From: Vibrio sinaloensis | GTDB taxonomy: Bacteria > Pseudomonadota > Gammaproteobacteria > Enterobacterales > Vibrionaceae | DNA length: 64,000 nt | Direction: 5' to 3' | Assembly (NCBI RefSeq): GCF_000808535.1 | Contig: NZ_JWLV01000034.1 | Coordinates: 62,001-126,000 of the forward strand | Shown here: one piece after another, positions 1 through 9,202 of the stretch | How the letters are laid out: each line of letters begins with the position of its first letter | Numbering within the stretch: the stretch's first letter is position 1 | Translations under genes and position numbers: made by a program | Notes under the pieces: model-generated | The model's input: only the letters and a program-made list of their open reading frames with translations | Told to the model about the DNA's origin: nothing | Database searches by the model: none

Positions 1-818
1 TTCACGACTGAGTTCTTACCTATGGTCAGATGGCCCGCTGTACCCGCTTGACCGTGAACGATGACGTGATCCTCTAACACGGTGTGTCCAGCAAATCCCG
101 TTTGCGATACCAGCAGACAGTGCTGACCAATCTTGCAGTCGTGACCGATTTGCACCAAGTTATCGATCTTAGTCCCTCGACCAATTACCGTATCGCCCAA
201 GGTGCCTCTATCGATGGTGTTGTTACAACCGATCTCAACATCATCTTCGATAATCACACGCCCCACACTTTCCACACGTTCATAGCGTGTGCGTGTGCCA
301 GCCATATATTCGAAACTGTAGTTACCAATCGAGTTGTTTGAATCAATCGTGACATTGTCACCGATAATCGTCCCCTCTTTGATCACTGTGTTGGCATGAA
401 TGGCAACGTTATTGCCAATCGTTACGCCATTCATGATTTTGACACCGGGCATAAAATGGCAACCTTCGCCAATCTGACAATGCTTACCAATGTACACACC
501 TTCAATGTCTGACGTATTACCTTGATCAAACAGTTGGTACTTGTGCACTTTGTAAAAGCGCATCACCTGATTGATACGCTCAGCACTGAGTTTATCAATG
601 ACGATTTTGACTTTAGCGTTTGATTGGAGAACCGATTTGGGGCCAATAATGACGTCCGCTAAAGTTTCAGAAAGCCCTTTAAAATCAGATTTCGAAAAGA
701 CAATCGCAAGGCCACCTTTTACATCGCTCTTTACAGGGCGAATCTGAGAGATTTCAAGTGTCTCGTCACCGATGACTTCCCCACCCAATAGTTGGGCAAT
801 TTCTGAAACTTTAATCAT
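1..818 (-). CDS. lpxD: LpxD-like UDP-3-O-acylglucosamine N-acyltransferase (3' end outside window)
   Basis: By family this enzyme adds the N-linked 3-hydroxyacyl chain during lipid A synthesis, acting as a cytoplasmic trimer. Reading leftward from ATG 818, 272 codons are visible and no stop is reached. An N-terminal LpxD-type uridine-binding region (about 1-100) is followed by a long run of I-G-x-x-x hexapeptide repeats (about 105-270) that form a left-handed beta helix. An I-G-H motif at residues 224-226 fits the catalytic histidine. A GGATAA-like ribosome site precedes the start. The gene starts 29 nt after the OmpG-like porin on the same strand, so it is probably cotranscribed with it. This is not the usual bamA-skp-lpxD-fabZ-lpxA setting, so it is probably a second copy; another hexapeptide acyltransferase acting on a different sugar nucleotide is possible. 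Confidence 0.8.
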   Translation of the reverse strand, partial: MIKVSEIAQLLGGEVIGDETLEISQIRPVKSDVKGGLAIVFSKSDFKGLSETLADVIIGPKSVLQSNAKVKIVIDKLSAERINQVMRFYKVHKYQLFDQGNTSDIEGVYIGKHCQIGEGCHFMPGVKIMNGVTIGNNVAIHANTVIKEGTIIGDNVTIDSNNSIGNYSFEYMAGTRTRYERVESVGRVIIEDDVEIGCNNTIDRGTLGDTVIGRGTKIDNLVQIGHDCKIGQHCLLVSQTGFAGHTVLEDHVIVHGQAGTAGHLTIGKNSVV

Positions 819-847
819 TACAGGTTATCCATTATTGATTGAAGGAT

Positions 848-1873
848 TTAGAAGCGGTATAGCGCTTGAACAAATAGAGTATTTTGCTCAACCACTTTCT
901 CTTCACCTTTGAGCTTGCTGAAGGTTTCGGTATCTTTAGCCCACTCATATTCGGCTTTCATTAGCCAGTCTTCACCAATCGCTTGCTCATAACCGATGGT
1001 GGCTTTACGAATGTCTTTCAAGAACTCTTCATCTTCAGCCCAGCCATCAGTAAATTTGGTTTCATTCTGACCGATTCGAGCACGTACGTAAGCCGTACCC
1101 GCTTCTTCAAAGGTATACTGGACAATAGGCTCAATGTATTTTTCAGTGAAGTCGCTGACCTCATTGATTTGACCGGCACCGTTCTTCGCTTCGTTGTCTT
1201 TGATTTGGTAGAAGAACTCGACGCCCAGCTCCCACTGACCAAAACGCTTGTATGGTTTGAAAAGTAAGCTGTAGCCTTTTTCTTCACGCGTACCCCAATC
1301 ACTCTTGTCTTCGTCGTTAAACAAGTACTCGAGGTTTGAATAGAAGCCCGCACTGTACTCATTGTTCCAGTAGGTCAAATAAGGGCGAATGCTGTGCTCT
1401 GCACTCTTGGTGCGTAATCCCGTTTCGCCGCCAGTATTGACCACTTTGCCGCGGCTGTACTCGAGTTCATAGATTAAACCCGTGTCCCAACCGTCACCTA
1501 AGTTGAAGCCTTTGTTTATTGAGAAAAGATGTTTGTAGCCATCTTCTGTTTCTGCGTATTTGCCATCTTTCACTTCACGACTTTCTAGCTTGAAAGCGTA
1601 AAGCGCAGTCGCATTCCATGTTGGGTTGTTGTAGTAAGCGCCCAATACCTCGTGTGTCATGGTTCTTTCATGACGCTCGCCGCCACCAAACGAATCGTAA
1701 TTCGAGACGGTTTTATCTTCATATTCGATTGAAGAACCGACATGACCACCGAACTTTAAAGCGTCATCAAAAAAAGTATCTTCAGGGGCAAAGCCTCGGT
1801 CATTAGCAGCAAATGCGGTCGTACTTAAAAGCAGTGTGTTAGCAATGAGTACAGACAATGTTGTTCGTTTCAC
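848..1873 (-). CDS. OmpG-like monomeric outer membrane porin
   Basis: A 341-aa outer membrane beta-barrel that probably passes oligosaccharides into the periplasm. Residues 1-22 form a signal peptide ending A-F-A-A. The rest alternates aromatic and charged residues as beta strands do and ends in an aromatic terminal strand (A-L-Y-R-F), the signal used by the Bam machinery. The pattern fits the OmpG porin family, whose members (such as CymA) pass cyclodextrins or maltodextrins. It diverges from the malto-oligosaccharide ABC operon across a 404-nt gap, which supports that substrate. The LpxD-like gene follows 29 nt downstream. Substrate is inferred from context only. Confidence 0.8.
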   Translation of the reverse strand: MKRTTLSVLIANTLLLSTTAFAANDRGFAPEDTFFDDALKFGGHVGSSIEYEDKTVSNYDSFGGGERHERTMTHEVLGAYYNNPTWNATALYAFKLESREVKDGKYAETEDGYKHLFSINKGFNLGDGWDTGLIYELEYSRGKVVNTGGETGLRTKSAEHSIRPYLTYWNNEYSAGFYSNLEYLFNDEDKSDWGTREEKGYSLLFKPYKRFGQWELGVEFFYQIKDNEAKNGAGQINEVSDFTEKYIEPIVQYTFEEAGTAYVRARIGQNETKFTDGWAEDEEFLKDIRKATIGYEQAIGEDWLMKAEYEWAKDTETFSKLKGEEKVVEQNTLFVQALYRF

Positions 1874-2163
1874 GGTATTTCCTTAATTGTTCCAGGCAGT
1901 GGATATTAGAAAAATTCTGGCCATGAATTTTAGTAGTTCACGTTGAACGCCTAATTATTGTTCTGGAAATATTTTTAGATTTCCTCCTATTGATTCTACA
2001 AATGAGACTTGCATCACCATTAATGATGGTATTTTTGAATTTGGTCACAAAAACCCTGTTTTTCATAAGCATAAGGCAAAATTAACAAGTGAATTTTACG
2101 TTGAGCCCTTATTCAACCTGGTTTCATATAACAAACAGCAACCCCATAACACCGACCGATATT

Positions 2164-2179
2164 AGTGACAAATATCACA
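2164..2179. promoter_or_regulatory. CRP-like binding site
   Basis: AGTGA-N6-TCACA matches nine of ten positions of the TGTGA-N6-TCACA core. Its centre is about 36 nt upstream of a TTGACT hexamer at 2208-2213, which would put it near -70 of a transcript starting around 2242. That is a normal class I activating position and fits catabolite control of the sugar operon to the right. Confidence 0.6.
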
Positions 2180-2234
2180 TATAGATACCATTCCCATGTT
2201 TATTATATTGACTTATTACGACGGCATTTTAACC

Positions 2235-2257
2235 TAGTAGTATCTTATGGACTACTA
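2235..2257. promoter_or_regulatory. inverted repeat TAGTAG-N11-CTACTA, candidate operator
   Basis: A perfect 6-bp inverted repeat with an 11-nt spacer lies just downstream of the predicted promoter and 20 nt before the binding-protein start. Position and symmetry fit an operator, with the TrmB-family regulator encoded at the end of this operon as the obvious candidate ligand sensor. An RNA hairpin in the leader is an alternative. Confidence 0.4.
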
Positions 2258-2277
2258 ACCTAATGAGCGGTGTGGGT

Positions 2278-3504
2278 ATGAAAAAAAACCTAATTACAGC
2301 AGGACTGATTGGATCTCTTTTGGTCGCGGCAACGGTCAATGCACAAGCCATCTCCCCAGAAGACAACGCAGAGCTGTTGATCTGGACGGATTCGACAACC
2401 GTCGACTACATGGAGTACGCGGCTAAAGCGTTTAATCAAGACTTTAACTACGATGTTGAGTTTTCGTTTCGTGGCCTTGCTCCTATCGATGCAGCCTCAA
2501 GACTGATCCAAGATGGCGGCTCAGCTCGCGTCGCGGACGTTGCCGAAATCGAACATGACCTGCTGGGTAGACTGGTTGTCGCTGGTGGCGCGATGGAAAA
2601 CTTGGTGTCTGCACCGCGCATCAATGAAACCTTTATGCAAAATGCCATCGACGCCTCCAAGTCAGAAGGAAAGAGCTATGGTTTCCCGGTGAGTTTCGCC
2701 ACCACGGCACTCTTCTATAACAAGGACTTACTGCCAAAAGCACCCAACACATTTGAAGAGCTCATTGAGTTTTCGAAAACTTTCAACGATAAAAAATCTC
2801 ACAAGTACGCGCTGCTGTGGGACATTCAGAACTATTACGAGTCGCGTTCGTTTGTCACGTTGTACGGCGCGTATGAGTTTGGTAATCACGGCACCGACGC
2901 AAAAGACATCGGTATCAACTCAGAGAAAGCGCAGCAAGGCTTAGAGGCAATGAAGAAGCTGCGCGTTGCAAACAACTCCAACCCAATCGACATGAGAAAT
3001 GCACAAGTTCGTCGTGGTTTGTTTAGCGAAGGGAAAGTGGCGGCAATCATCGATGGTCCTTGGGCCATCAAAGGCTACCAAGATTCTGGTGTCAATTACG
3101 GCGTTGTACCTCTACCAAAGCTTGAAGGTCAGCAGCCTAGAACGTTTTCAACCGTGCGCCTAGCCGTTGTCTCTTCTTACACGGAATATCCAAGAGCCGC
3201 GCAGCTTTTCGCAGATTATCTGTCGAGCGACAAGATGCTGAAAAAACGCTTTGAGATGACCAAGGCCATTCCACCAGTCCAATCGGTGATGGAAGAGATC
3301 ATTGTTGATGCAGACGAAGCAACCTACGCCATCATCACTCAAGGTTTCTATTCCGATGCGATGCCATCCATCCCTGAAATGGGCTTTATTTGGTCACCAA
3401 TGGCGAGTGCCATTACGGCAATGTGGGTCAATGACAAGTCACCGAAAGAGGTTCTTGACCGTGCTCGCTCAATCATCGCAGAACAGATTGAATTACAAGA
3501 GTAA
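2278..3504 (+). CDS. periplasmic malto-oligosaccharide/cyclodextrin-binding protein
   Basis: Solute-binding component (408 aa) of a carbohydrate ABC importer, MalE/CymE-like. A signal peptide (K-K-N then a hydrophobic core ending V-N-A-Q-A) precedes a mature domain with family 1 solute-binding landmarks: L-I-W-T-D near the start, Y-G-F-P-V-S-F with T-T-A-L-F-Y-N-K-D-L in the middle, and A-A-I-I-D-G-P-W-A about two thirds along. An upstream in-frame ATG at 2263 would add five residues (M-S-G-V-G); I prefer 2278 because the lysine-rich signal peptide begins there. Two permeases follow directly (2-nt gap). No ATPase gene lies nearby, so a MalK-type ATPase encoded elsewhere is presumably shared. 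Confidence 0.88.
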   Translation: MKKNLITAGLIGSLLVAATVNAQAISPEDNAELLIWTDSTTVDYMEYAAKAFNQDFNYDVEFSFRGLAPIDAASRLIQDGGSARVADVAEIEHDLLGRLVVAGGAMENLVSAPRINETFMQNAIDASKSEGKSYGFPVSFATTALFYNKDLLPKAPNTFEELIEFSKTFNDKKSHKYALLWDIQNYYESRSFVTLYGAYEFGNHGTDAKDIGINSEKAQQGLEAMKKLRVANNSNPIDMRNAQVRRGLFSEGKVAAIIDGPWAIKGYQDSGVNYGVVPLPKLEGQQPRTFSTVRLAVVSSYTEYPRAAQLFADYLSSDKMLKKRFEMTKAIPPVQSVMEEIIVDADEATYAIITQGFYSDAMPSIPEMGFIWSPMASAITAMWVNDKSPKEVLDRARSIIAEQIELQE

Positions 3505-3506
3505 AG

Positions 3507-4796
3507 ATGTCTATGTTGTTATCACAAACTCAGCCGGCACCTAAGGTGCCCACTTCGCTCCTGATTATGGGCGCGACTCAGCTACGCTTTGGCCATTGGG
3601 TCAAAGGGGCTGCGTTCCTCGCCTTGCAAATCGTCACCTTGCTGTTTCTCGTCGACATCACTATCGCACTAAAAGGATTGGTGACACTCGGCGATGTGGC
3701 TCAAGTGCGTAATGGTTTTGACATCATCCCCGGCGACAACTCTATCTTTATGCTGGTTGAAGGGGTGATCGCGCTGATTTACTGCTTTCTGTTCTTGTGT
3801 GTCTACGCCATTAACGTGAAAGATGCGCTAAGTGTAACGCCGAGCCACGCGTCTCTCTCAGAGCAATTCAAGCAGATCTACGACGAGAAATTCGCCTTTA
3901 TCATGCTGTCACCAGCCTTTTTGGCCAGCATCGCGTTCATCATTTTGCCAATCGTCATCACCGTGTTGGTTTCGTTTACCAACTATTCGGCGCCGCATCA
4001 TATCCCGCCGCGTAACCTGGTGGATTGGGTTGGATTTAAAAACTTTATTGCGCTGTTTGAGCTAAAAATCTGGTCCAGTACTTTCTTTGGCGTGGCTTCT
4101 TGGACGGTAATATGGGCGTTCTTTGCGACTGTTTGTACTTGTGGATTTGGTTTTCTGCTTGCTCTGGCGCTGCAAAAGAAAGACATCAAAGCGAAAAAAG
4201 CGTGGCGCTTTATCTTCATTCTGCCTTACGCCATTCCCGCTTTCGTTACCTTGCTGATGTTCCGTTTACTGCTTAATGGGGTCGGACCGGTTAATGCGAC
4301 GTTAAACGCTTGGGGCTTTGATTCTATTGCGTTTCTCTCTGATCCATTCACGGCAAAAATTACGGTTATCGCTGTCAGTGTTTGGGTCGGCGCACCTTAC
4401 TTTATGTTGTTGATTGCCGGTGCATTGACCAATATTCCTTCCGATCTGTACGAAGCGAGTGAAGTGGACGGTGCCAGTAAGTTCCAACAGTTTTGGGAAA
4501 TCACCTTGCCAATGGTGTTACACCAAGTTGCGCCATCTTTGGTGATGACGTTTGCCCATAACTTCAACAACTTTGGCGCCATTTTCCTTCTAACTGAAGG
4601 TGGACCGATTAACCCTGAGTATCGATTTGCGGGTCACACAGACATCCTGATTACTTGGATCTACAAGCTCACGCTCGACTTCCAGCAATATCAAATTGCC
4701 TCTGTTATCTCGATCATCATTTTCTTGTTCTTGTCTGGCATCGCGATTTGGCAGTTCCGACGCATGAAATCCTTTAAAGACGACGTAGGTATGTAA
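3507..4796 (+). CDS. MalF-like ABC sugar transporter permease
   Basis: Inner-membrane permease (429 aa) of the malto-oligosaccharide importer. An N-terminal extension with two or three membrane segments (about 20-105) precedes the six-helix transport core. The cytoplasmic EAA loop that docks the ATPase reads E-A-S-E-V-D-G-A-S-K-F-Q-Q-F-W-E-I-T-L-P, close to the MalF consensus. It ends one base before the next permease and starts 2 nt after the binding protein, so the three are translated together. The length and extension resemble CymF/GanP-type permeases more than classical MalF, which has a large periplasmic loop. Confidence 0.9.
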   Translation: MSMLLSQTQPAPKVPTSLLIMGATQLRFGHWVKGAAFLALQIVTLLFLVDITIALKGLVTLGDVAQVRNGFDIIPGDNSIFMLVEGVIALIYCFLFLCVYAINVKDALSVTPSHASLSEQFKQIYDEKFAFIMLSPAFLASIAFIILPIVITVLVSFTNYSAPHHIPPRNLVDWVGFKNFIALFELKIWSSTFFGVASWTVIWAFFATVCTCGFGFLLALALQKKDIKAKKAWRFIFILPYAIPAFVTLLMFRLLLNGVGPVNATLNAWGFDSIAFLSDPFTAKITVIAVSVWVGAPYFMLLIAGALTNIPSDLYEASEVDGASKFQQFWEITLPMVLHQVAPSLVMTFAHNFNNFGAIFLLTEGGPINPEYRFAGHTDILITWIYKLTLDFQQYQIASVISIIIFLFLSGIAIWQFRRMKSFKDDVGM

Positions 4797-4797
4797 T

Positions 4798-5631
4798 ATG
4801 GACAAATTTATCGGAAAAATCGGCACTGCGATCGTCTATCTGTTTCTCACAGCAAATGCGCTATTGGTGCTCGGTCCTGTGCTTTGGACGATCTTGGCCT
4901 CTTTCAAAGTCGGCACTAACTTGTTCAGCTCATCTTTTACGGAAATTGAGTTCACGTTGGACCATTACCGAGCGCTATTCAACGATACACCTTACTTCGA
5001 TTGGTACAAAAACACCTTTCTATTAGCAACGGCGAATATGTTGATTTCACTGGTTGTGGTGACCCTCTCAGCTTTTGTCTTTTCACGATACCGTTTTAAA
5101 GGCAAGCGCAACATTATGATGAGCATTCTTGTGCTACAGATGTTCCCAGCGTTTCTCTCCATGACGGCAATCTACATTTTGCTGTCGAAGATGAACCTTA
5201 TCGACACCTACGCTGGCTTGTTGTTCGTTTATGTAACGGGTTCACTCCCCTTCATGGTTTGGTTGGTCAAAGGCTATTTTGATGCGATTCCAACCTCACT
5301 CGATGAAGCAGCAAAAATTGACGGTGCCGGTCACATGACCATTTTCCTTGAGATCATTTTGCCGCTCGCCAAGCCGATTCTGGTTTTCGTCGCCCTTGTG
5401 TCATTTACAGGCCCGTGGATGGACTTCATTTTGCCAACGCTCATCCTGCGCAGCGAAGAGAAAATGACCTTAGCTATTGGCATCTTTAGTTGGATCTCTT
5501 CCAACTCGGCAGAGAACTTTACTCTGTTTGCCGCCGGCTCTCTCTTAGTCGCGGTACCTATCACGCTACTGTTTGTGGTCACGCAAAAACACATCACCAC
5601 AGGCTTAGTCAGTGGCGCAGTAAAAGAATAA
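4798..5631 (+). CDS. MalG-like ABC sugar transporter permease
   Basis: Second inner-membrane permease (277 aa) with six predicted helices. It has the EAA loop D-E-A-A-K-I-D-G-A-G-H-M-T-I-F around residues 168-182, followed by the I-L-P-L-A-K-P stretch typical of MalG-type subunits. One base separates it from the MalF-like gene, and the cyclomaltodextrinase starts 18 nt downstream. Length is normal for the family (280-300 aa). Confidence 0.9.
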   Translation: MDKFIGKIGTAIVYLFLTANALLVLGPVLWTILASFKVGTNLFSSSFTEIEFTLDHYRALFNDTPYFDWYKNTFLLATANMLISLVVVTLSAFVFSRYRFKGKRNIMMSILVLQMFPAFLSMTAIYILLSKMNLIDTYAGLLFVYVTGSLPFMVWLVKGYFDAIPTSLDEAAKIDGAGHMTIFLEIILPLAKPILVFVALVSFTGPWMDFILPTLILRSEEKMTLAIGIFSWISSNSAENFTLFAAGSLLVAVPITLLFVVTQKHITTGLVSGAVKE

Positions 5632-5649
5632 CAACGTCAGGATATACAC

Positions 5650-7431
5650 ATGATTACAAGAAGCTCCCTTTCACACTCGGCAAAGAGTGCGGACAGTTAC
5701 GCCTACGATAATGACACGCTGCATATCCGCTTACGCAGCGCCAAAGGTGAAATCGAAAAAGTCGCCCTTTGGATTGGAGACCCATATCACTGGGCAGAAG
5801 GCGGCTTAGATGGCGGTAACCTCGGCGGTAGTGACGCCCACGGTTGGGTCGGTGGTAATGAAGTGGAAATGAGTTTTGAAGGCCAATCAGAGCATCACGA
5901 TCACTGGTTCGCCGAATTTACCCCTCCCAAAAAGCGCACACGTTACGGCTTTATCCTTTACGGTAAAGGTGGTGAAAAACTGCTGTTTGGTGAAAAGCGC
6001 ATCGTCGACATCGCCGAGGATGCTCAAGCAGAAGTCGAACTGAGTAACTTAAGCAACTTTTTCTGCTTTCCGTTTATTAACCCTCGCGATGTATTAACCA
6101 CACCAAAGTGGGTTAAAGAGACGGTTTGGTACCAGATTTTTCCTGAGCGTTTCGCCAATGGACGCCCAGAGATTTCACCGAATAACGTATTACCATGGGG
6201 CAGCCAACCCACCAGCGACAGTTTTATGGGCGGCGATTTATGGGGCGTGATCGATAAGCTCGATTACCTTCATGATCTAGGCGTGAACGGACTCTACCTC
6301 TGCCCTATTTTTACCGCCAATGCCAACCACAAATATGACACGGTGGACTACTACAATGTCGACCCTCATTTTGGAGGTAATGAAGCGTTTAAAGCATTGG
6401 TTAGCGAAGCCCATAAACGCGGAATGAAGGTGATGCTCGATGCGGTGTTTAATCATATTGGCGATCAATCACCGCTATGGCTTGATGTGGTTGAGAAAGG
6501 TAAAGACTCTCAATACGCGGATTGGTTTTGGATCAACCAGTTCCCTGTTTACCCAGACACGCCAAGAGAGGAATGGGACTTTTGGAACCTGAACTACGAA
6601 ACGTTCGCCAACGTTGCGGAGATGCCAAAACTCAATACCGAGAATGAAGAGTGTCGCGCTTATTTACTCGATGTTGCCAAGCATTGGGTTGAAGAATTTG
6701 GTATTGATGGATGGCGCTTAGACGTTGCCAACGAAGTCGATCACAGCTTCTGGCGAGAGTTCCGCAAGGTAGTGAAGCAAGCTAACCCAGACTGCTACAT
6801 CCTCGGTGAAATTTGGCATGAAGGGATGCCTTGGCTGCGTGGCGATCAATATGACTCTTTGATGAACTACCCGTTAACTCAGGCAATCACCGATTATTTT
6901 GCCATCGCCAGCTTGAATAAGGCAGAGTTTAAAAACGCGGTCACAACATCTTACATGGCCTACCCGCGCAATGTGAATGAAGCAATGTTTAATTTGCTCG
7001 ATAGCCACGATACTACCCGAATCATCTCGCTGTGTGGCGGTGACAAACGCAAAGCAAAACTGGCTTACCTCTTTATGTTCACCCAAGTTGGTGCGCCTTG
7101 CATCTACTATGGTGGAGAGGTAGGCATTGATGGGCAACGTGGCATGGGGAGTGAAGATAACCGCAAATGCATGATTTGGGACGAGTCAGAGCAAGATCTT
7201 GAATTTAAGGGGTTTATTCAGGACCTCATTTCGCTGCGTAAAAGCTCAGCGGCGTTCAATCTACCTTACCTCGACTGGCTTGATGTAGATGATGATCACT
7301 GCATCGCCTATCAACGTGGTGAGTGGCGCTTTATTCTCAATAACAGCGACCAAGTGAAAACCGTCGTATGTAATGGTAAACCGTACGAGCTTGACGCCTA
7401 TGGTTATGTCATGGAACAAGTGTCTCGCTAA
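5650..7431 (+). CDS. GH13 cyclomaltodextrinase / neopullulanase-type alpha-amylase
   Basis: Cytoplasmic glycoside hydrolase (593 aa, no signal peptide) that opens cyclodextrins and cuts malto-oligosaccharides after import. An N-terminal beta-sandwich (about 1-140) precedes the catalytic barrel. GH13 region I is D-A-V-F-N-H (264-269). Region II, G-W-R-L-D-V-A, gives the nucleophile D358; region III, L-G-E-I-W-H, gives the acid/base E387; region IV, D-S-H-D, gives D454. M-P-K-L-N at 325-329 is the signature of the neopullulanase/cyclomaltodextrinase subfamily. All catalytic residues are present. Its stop shares one base with the next start (TAATG), so translation is probably coupled. Confidence 0.92.
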   Translation: MITRSSLSHSAKSADSYAYDNDTLHIRLRSAKGEIEKVALWIGDPYHWAEGGLDGGNLGGSDAHGWVGGNEVEMSFEGQSEHHDHWFAEFTPPKKRTRYGFILYGKGGEKLLFGEKRIVDIAEDAQAEVELSNLSNFFCFPFINPRDVLTTPKWVKETVWYQIFPERFANGRPEISPNNVLPWGSQPTSDSFMGGDLWGVIDKLDYLHDLGVNGLYLCPIFTANANHKYDTVDYYNVDPHFGGNEAFKALVSEAHKRGMKVMLDAVFNHIGDQSPLWLDVVEKGKDSQYADWFWINQFPVYPDTPREEWDFWNLNYETFANVAEMPKLNTENEECRAYLLDVAKHWVEEFGIDGWRLDVANEVDHSFWREFRKVVKQANPDCYILGEIWHEGMPWLRGDQYDSLMNYPLTQAITDYFAIASLNKAEFKNAVTTSYMAYPRNVNEAMFNLLDSHDTTRIISLCGGDKRKAKLAYLFMFTQVGAPCIYYGGEVGIDGQRGMGSEDNRKCMIWDESEQDLEFKGFIQDLISLRKSSAAFNLPYLDWLDVDDDHCIAYQRGEWRFILNNSDQVKTVVCNGKPYELDAYGYVMEQVSR

Positions 7432-8327
7432 TGCAAGGCGCCATTCATTTGGGAATCTCTTTGGATTCCCAATCCATTCACACATACACCAGTGACGCTG
7501 CAGGCCACGAGCGACTCCGAGCCAGAGAGCCCCTCTCTTCAAACTCAGCTTCGCTTCTCGACACCTTAAAGCGCTTGGTCAATAAAAGCCGAATTCAATT
7601 TGGTGAACTCAAAGCGCTGACACTAAGTTGCTCTGAATACTTCACGGCTGCCAATAGCCTCCATCAACCGTCTCCAGAGCAACTCGCGAATGCCCTGAGC
7701 CAAACATTCACGATCGAATGCCAGCTTGTCAGCCACTCGCAAGCGGCTGCGATGCATGTATCTGTACACCATCAGCGTTTGTTAAGCGTTTCGCTCGGCG
7801 ACAGTTGTGGTTTGGCGTTGTTTGAGAACGGCAAATTACGCCCAAGCGGTCTGTGTGAGACGTGGGCACACTCCGAACTTCCTGGTTTTGACTGGCTCGT
7901 CGATGGCTTAACGCCGGTATGTCGGTGCAGCAGTGAACACTGTATCGAGCAATTTTTGTCGGTCGGCGGAATTGAAAGGCAGTATCACCAAATCGTCTTG
8001 CAAGACAAACCGCTTGCGGTGATCTTTGCTGGTGTCGCCAACGCGGTCCCAACCGATACAAGGGTGTATCGTACCTTTATCGACCAGCTGGCTCGCAGTT
8101 TGGCCAAGCCAATAACCGAATTAATGCCCGAGACTCTTCTGCTGTCTGGCGACGTGGTTTGCCACGTCCGTATCAAAGACGATTTACTCGTGGCGCTGAG
8201 TCGCTACATCGACGTCTCTTTGCTCCCCGACTCGATCACCTTATCCAGTGATGCCTTTGCTTTTGCTCAGGGTGCGGCACTCTTCTCGGAAAAAAATCAC
8301 AACAATCGTTTTCTCTCCGCACGATGA
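7431..8327 (+). CDS. degenerate ROK-family protein
   Basis: ROK proteins are sugar kinases or repressors with an actin-like fold and a CxCGxxGCxE zinc motif. This 298-aa protein keeps a zinc-like remnant (V-C-R-C-S-S-E-H-C-I-E-Q-F-L-S, about 163-177). The N-terminal phosphate loop (normally D-x-G-G-T) reads G-I-S-L-D-S-Q-S, and the usual catalytic N-D-A-x-A-A segment reads S-H-S-Q-A-A-A, with the aspartate gone. No helix-turn-helix precedes the domain. Kinase activity therefore looks lost; a sugar-sensing or accessory role is more likely, though substrate and function are unknown. Start overlaps the GH13 stop by one base. Confidence 0.6.
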   Translation: MQGAIHLGISLDSQSIHTYTSDAAGHERLRAREPLSSNSASLLDTLKRLVNKSRIQFGELKALTLSCSEYFTAANSLHQPSPEQLANALSQTFTIECQLVSHSQAAAMHVSVHHQRLLSVSLGDSCGLALFENGKLRPSGLCETWAHSELPGFDWLVDGLTPVCRCSSEHCIEQFLSVGGIERQYHQIVLQDKPLAVIFAGVANAVPTDTRVYRTFIDQLARSLAKPITELMPETLLLSGDVVCHVRIKDDLLVALSRYIDVSLLPDSITLSSDAFAFAQGAALFSEKNHNNRFLSAR

Positions 8328-8379
8328 CAATGATAATCTAAAGTAGGTAAATAAATTGAACAGCTTCAGAGGACAACCT

Positions 8380-9174
8380 GTGTCAGATCTAGTGACCAAA
8401 CTGATGGATTTCGGCTTTTCTAAAACCGATGCGCTTGTGTACATCAACCTACTCAAAAACGGCCGTGCAAGCGGATACAAAATCGCTAAAGACATCTCTT
8501 TGTCTCGCTCTTCAGTTTATTCATCGATCGATAACCTCTATGCCAACGGCTACATCTTCCTTTCAGACGGTGATACCAAAGAGTATGAAGCGAAATCGCC
8601 AGAACTGATCTTCAATCAAATTGAGAAAAAGACCGTTGAGAATATCAATATTCTTAAAACCGAACTGTCGAAGATGATGCTGCAAGAAGAAAAGCAGTTT
8701 GTGTACAACGTCACCGGCTATGAAAATGTGCTGCAAAAAGCCAAAGAAGTGATCAACCAAGCCAACTTGGAGATTTACCTCAATACCGACTTTAACTTAA
8801 ATCTGTTTGCACAAGAGCTTTGTGATGCCATTGAACGTGGCGTGCGCGTGATTGTTTTCTCATTCAATAAAGTAGCGAGTCCACACGAGAAGATCGAAAT
8901 GTATTCTCGCTCTGACAACGAAGAAATCGAGTACCCTTCTCACCGCTTTATGTGTGTAGCGGATATGAAGCTAGCACTGATGTTTTCTCACCGTGACGAA
9001 ACCTTGGGCCTTTATGCCAACAACCGCTTGATGGTGAAAATGATCGCTGAGCACATCCACAGTGACATCTACCTCACGGAATATGAAAAGCTGGAACCTG
9101 AGAAGCGCATTCGCGTCAATACCATTCACGAACAACACAACTCGATGGTGATGGACGATCTCGCCAAACACTAA
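8380..9174 (+). CDS. TrmB-family sugar-responsive transcriptional regulator
   Basis: TrmB proteins pair an N-terminal winged helix with a sugar-binding C-terminal domain and control maltose/trehalose genes. The winged helix covers about residues 10-75 (A-L-V-Y-I-N-L-L-K, then S-G-Y-K-I-A, then S-R-S-S-V-Y-S-S-I-D-N-L). A coiled stretch links it to a phospholipase D-like fold ending near residue 240. I chose GTG 8380 because AGAGGA sits about 7 nt upstream; a longer form from TTG 8356 adds eight residues but has no good ribosome site. As last gene of the malto-oligosaccharide cluster it is the likely local regulator. Confidence 0.8.
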   Translation: MSDLVTKLMDFGFSKTDALVYINLLKNGRASGYKIAKDISLSRSSVYSSIDNLYANGYIFLSDGDTKEYEAKSPELIFNQIEKKTVENINILKTELSKMMLQEEKQFVYNVTGYENVLQKAKEVINQANLEIYLNTDFNLNLFAQELCDAIERGVRVIVFSFNKVASPHEKIEMYSRSDNEEIEYPSHRFMCVADMKLALMFSHRDETLGLYANNRLMVKMIAEHIHSDIYLTEYEKLEPEKRIRVNTIHEQHNSMVMDDLAKH

Positions 9175-9181
9175 CAATCAT

Positions 9182-9202
9182 GAGGGTGACATGCTCACCC
9201 TC
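9182..9202 (+). terminator. hairpin after the TrmB-like gene
   Basis: Perfect 8-bp stem GAGGGTGA/TCACCCTC with a 5-nt loop, starting 7 nt after the stop codon. The following tract (CTCTTGCTCT) is only moderately T-rich, so termination may be weak. Confidence 0.5.

Larger units (their letters stand above)
1874..2277. promoter_or_regulatory. divergent control region between porin and malto-oligosaccharide operon
   Basis: AT-rich 404-nt gap with no credible gene. It must hold the porin promoter (leftward) and the transporter promoter (rightward). On the right it contains a CRP-like site (2164-2179), a TTGACT -35-like hexamer (2208-2213) and an inverted repeat (2235-2257), listed separately. The part next to the porin (1874-2100) shows nothing I can name beyond A/T tracts. 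Confidence 0.6.
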
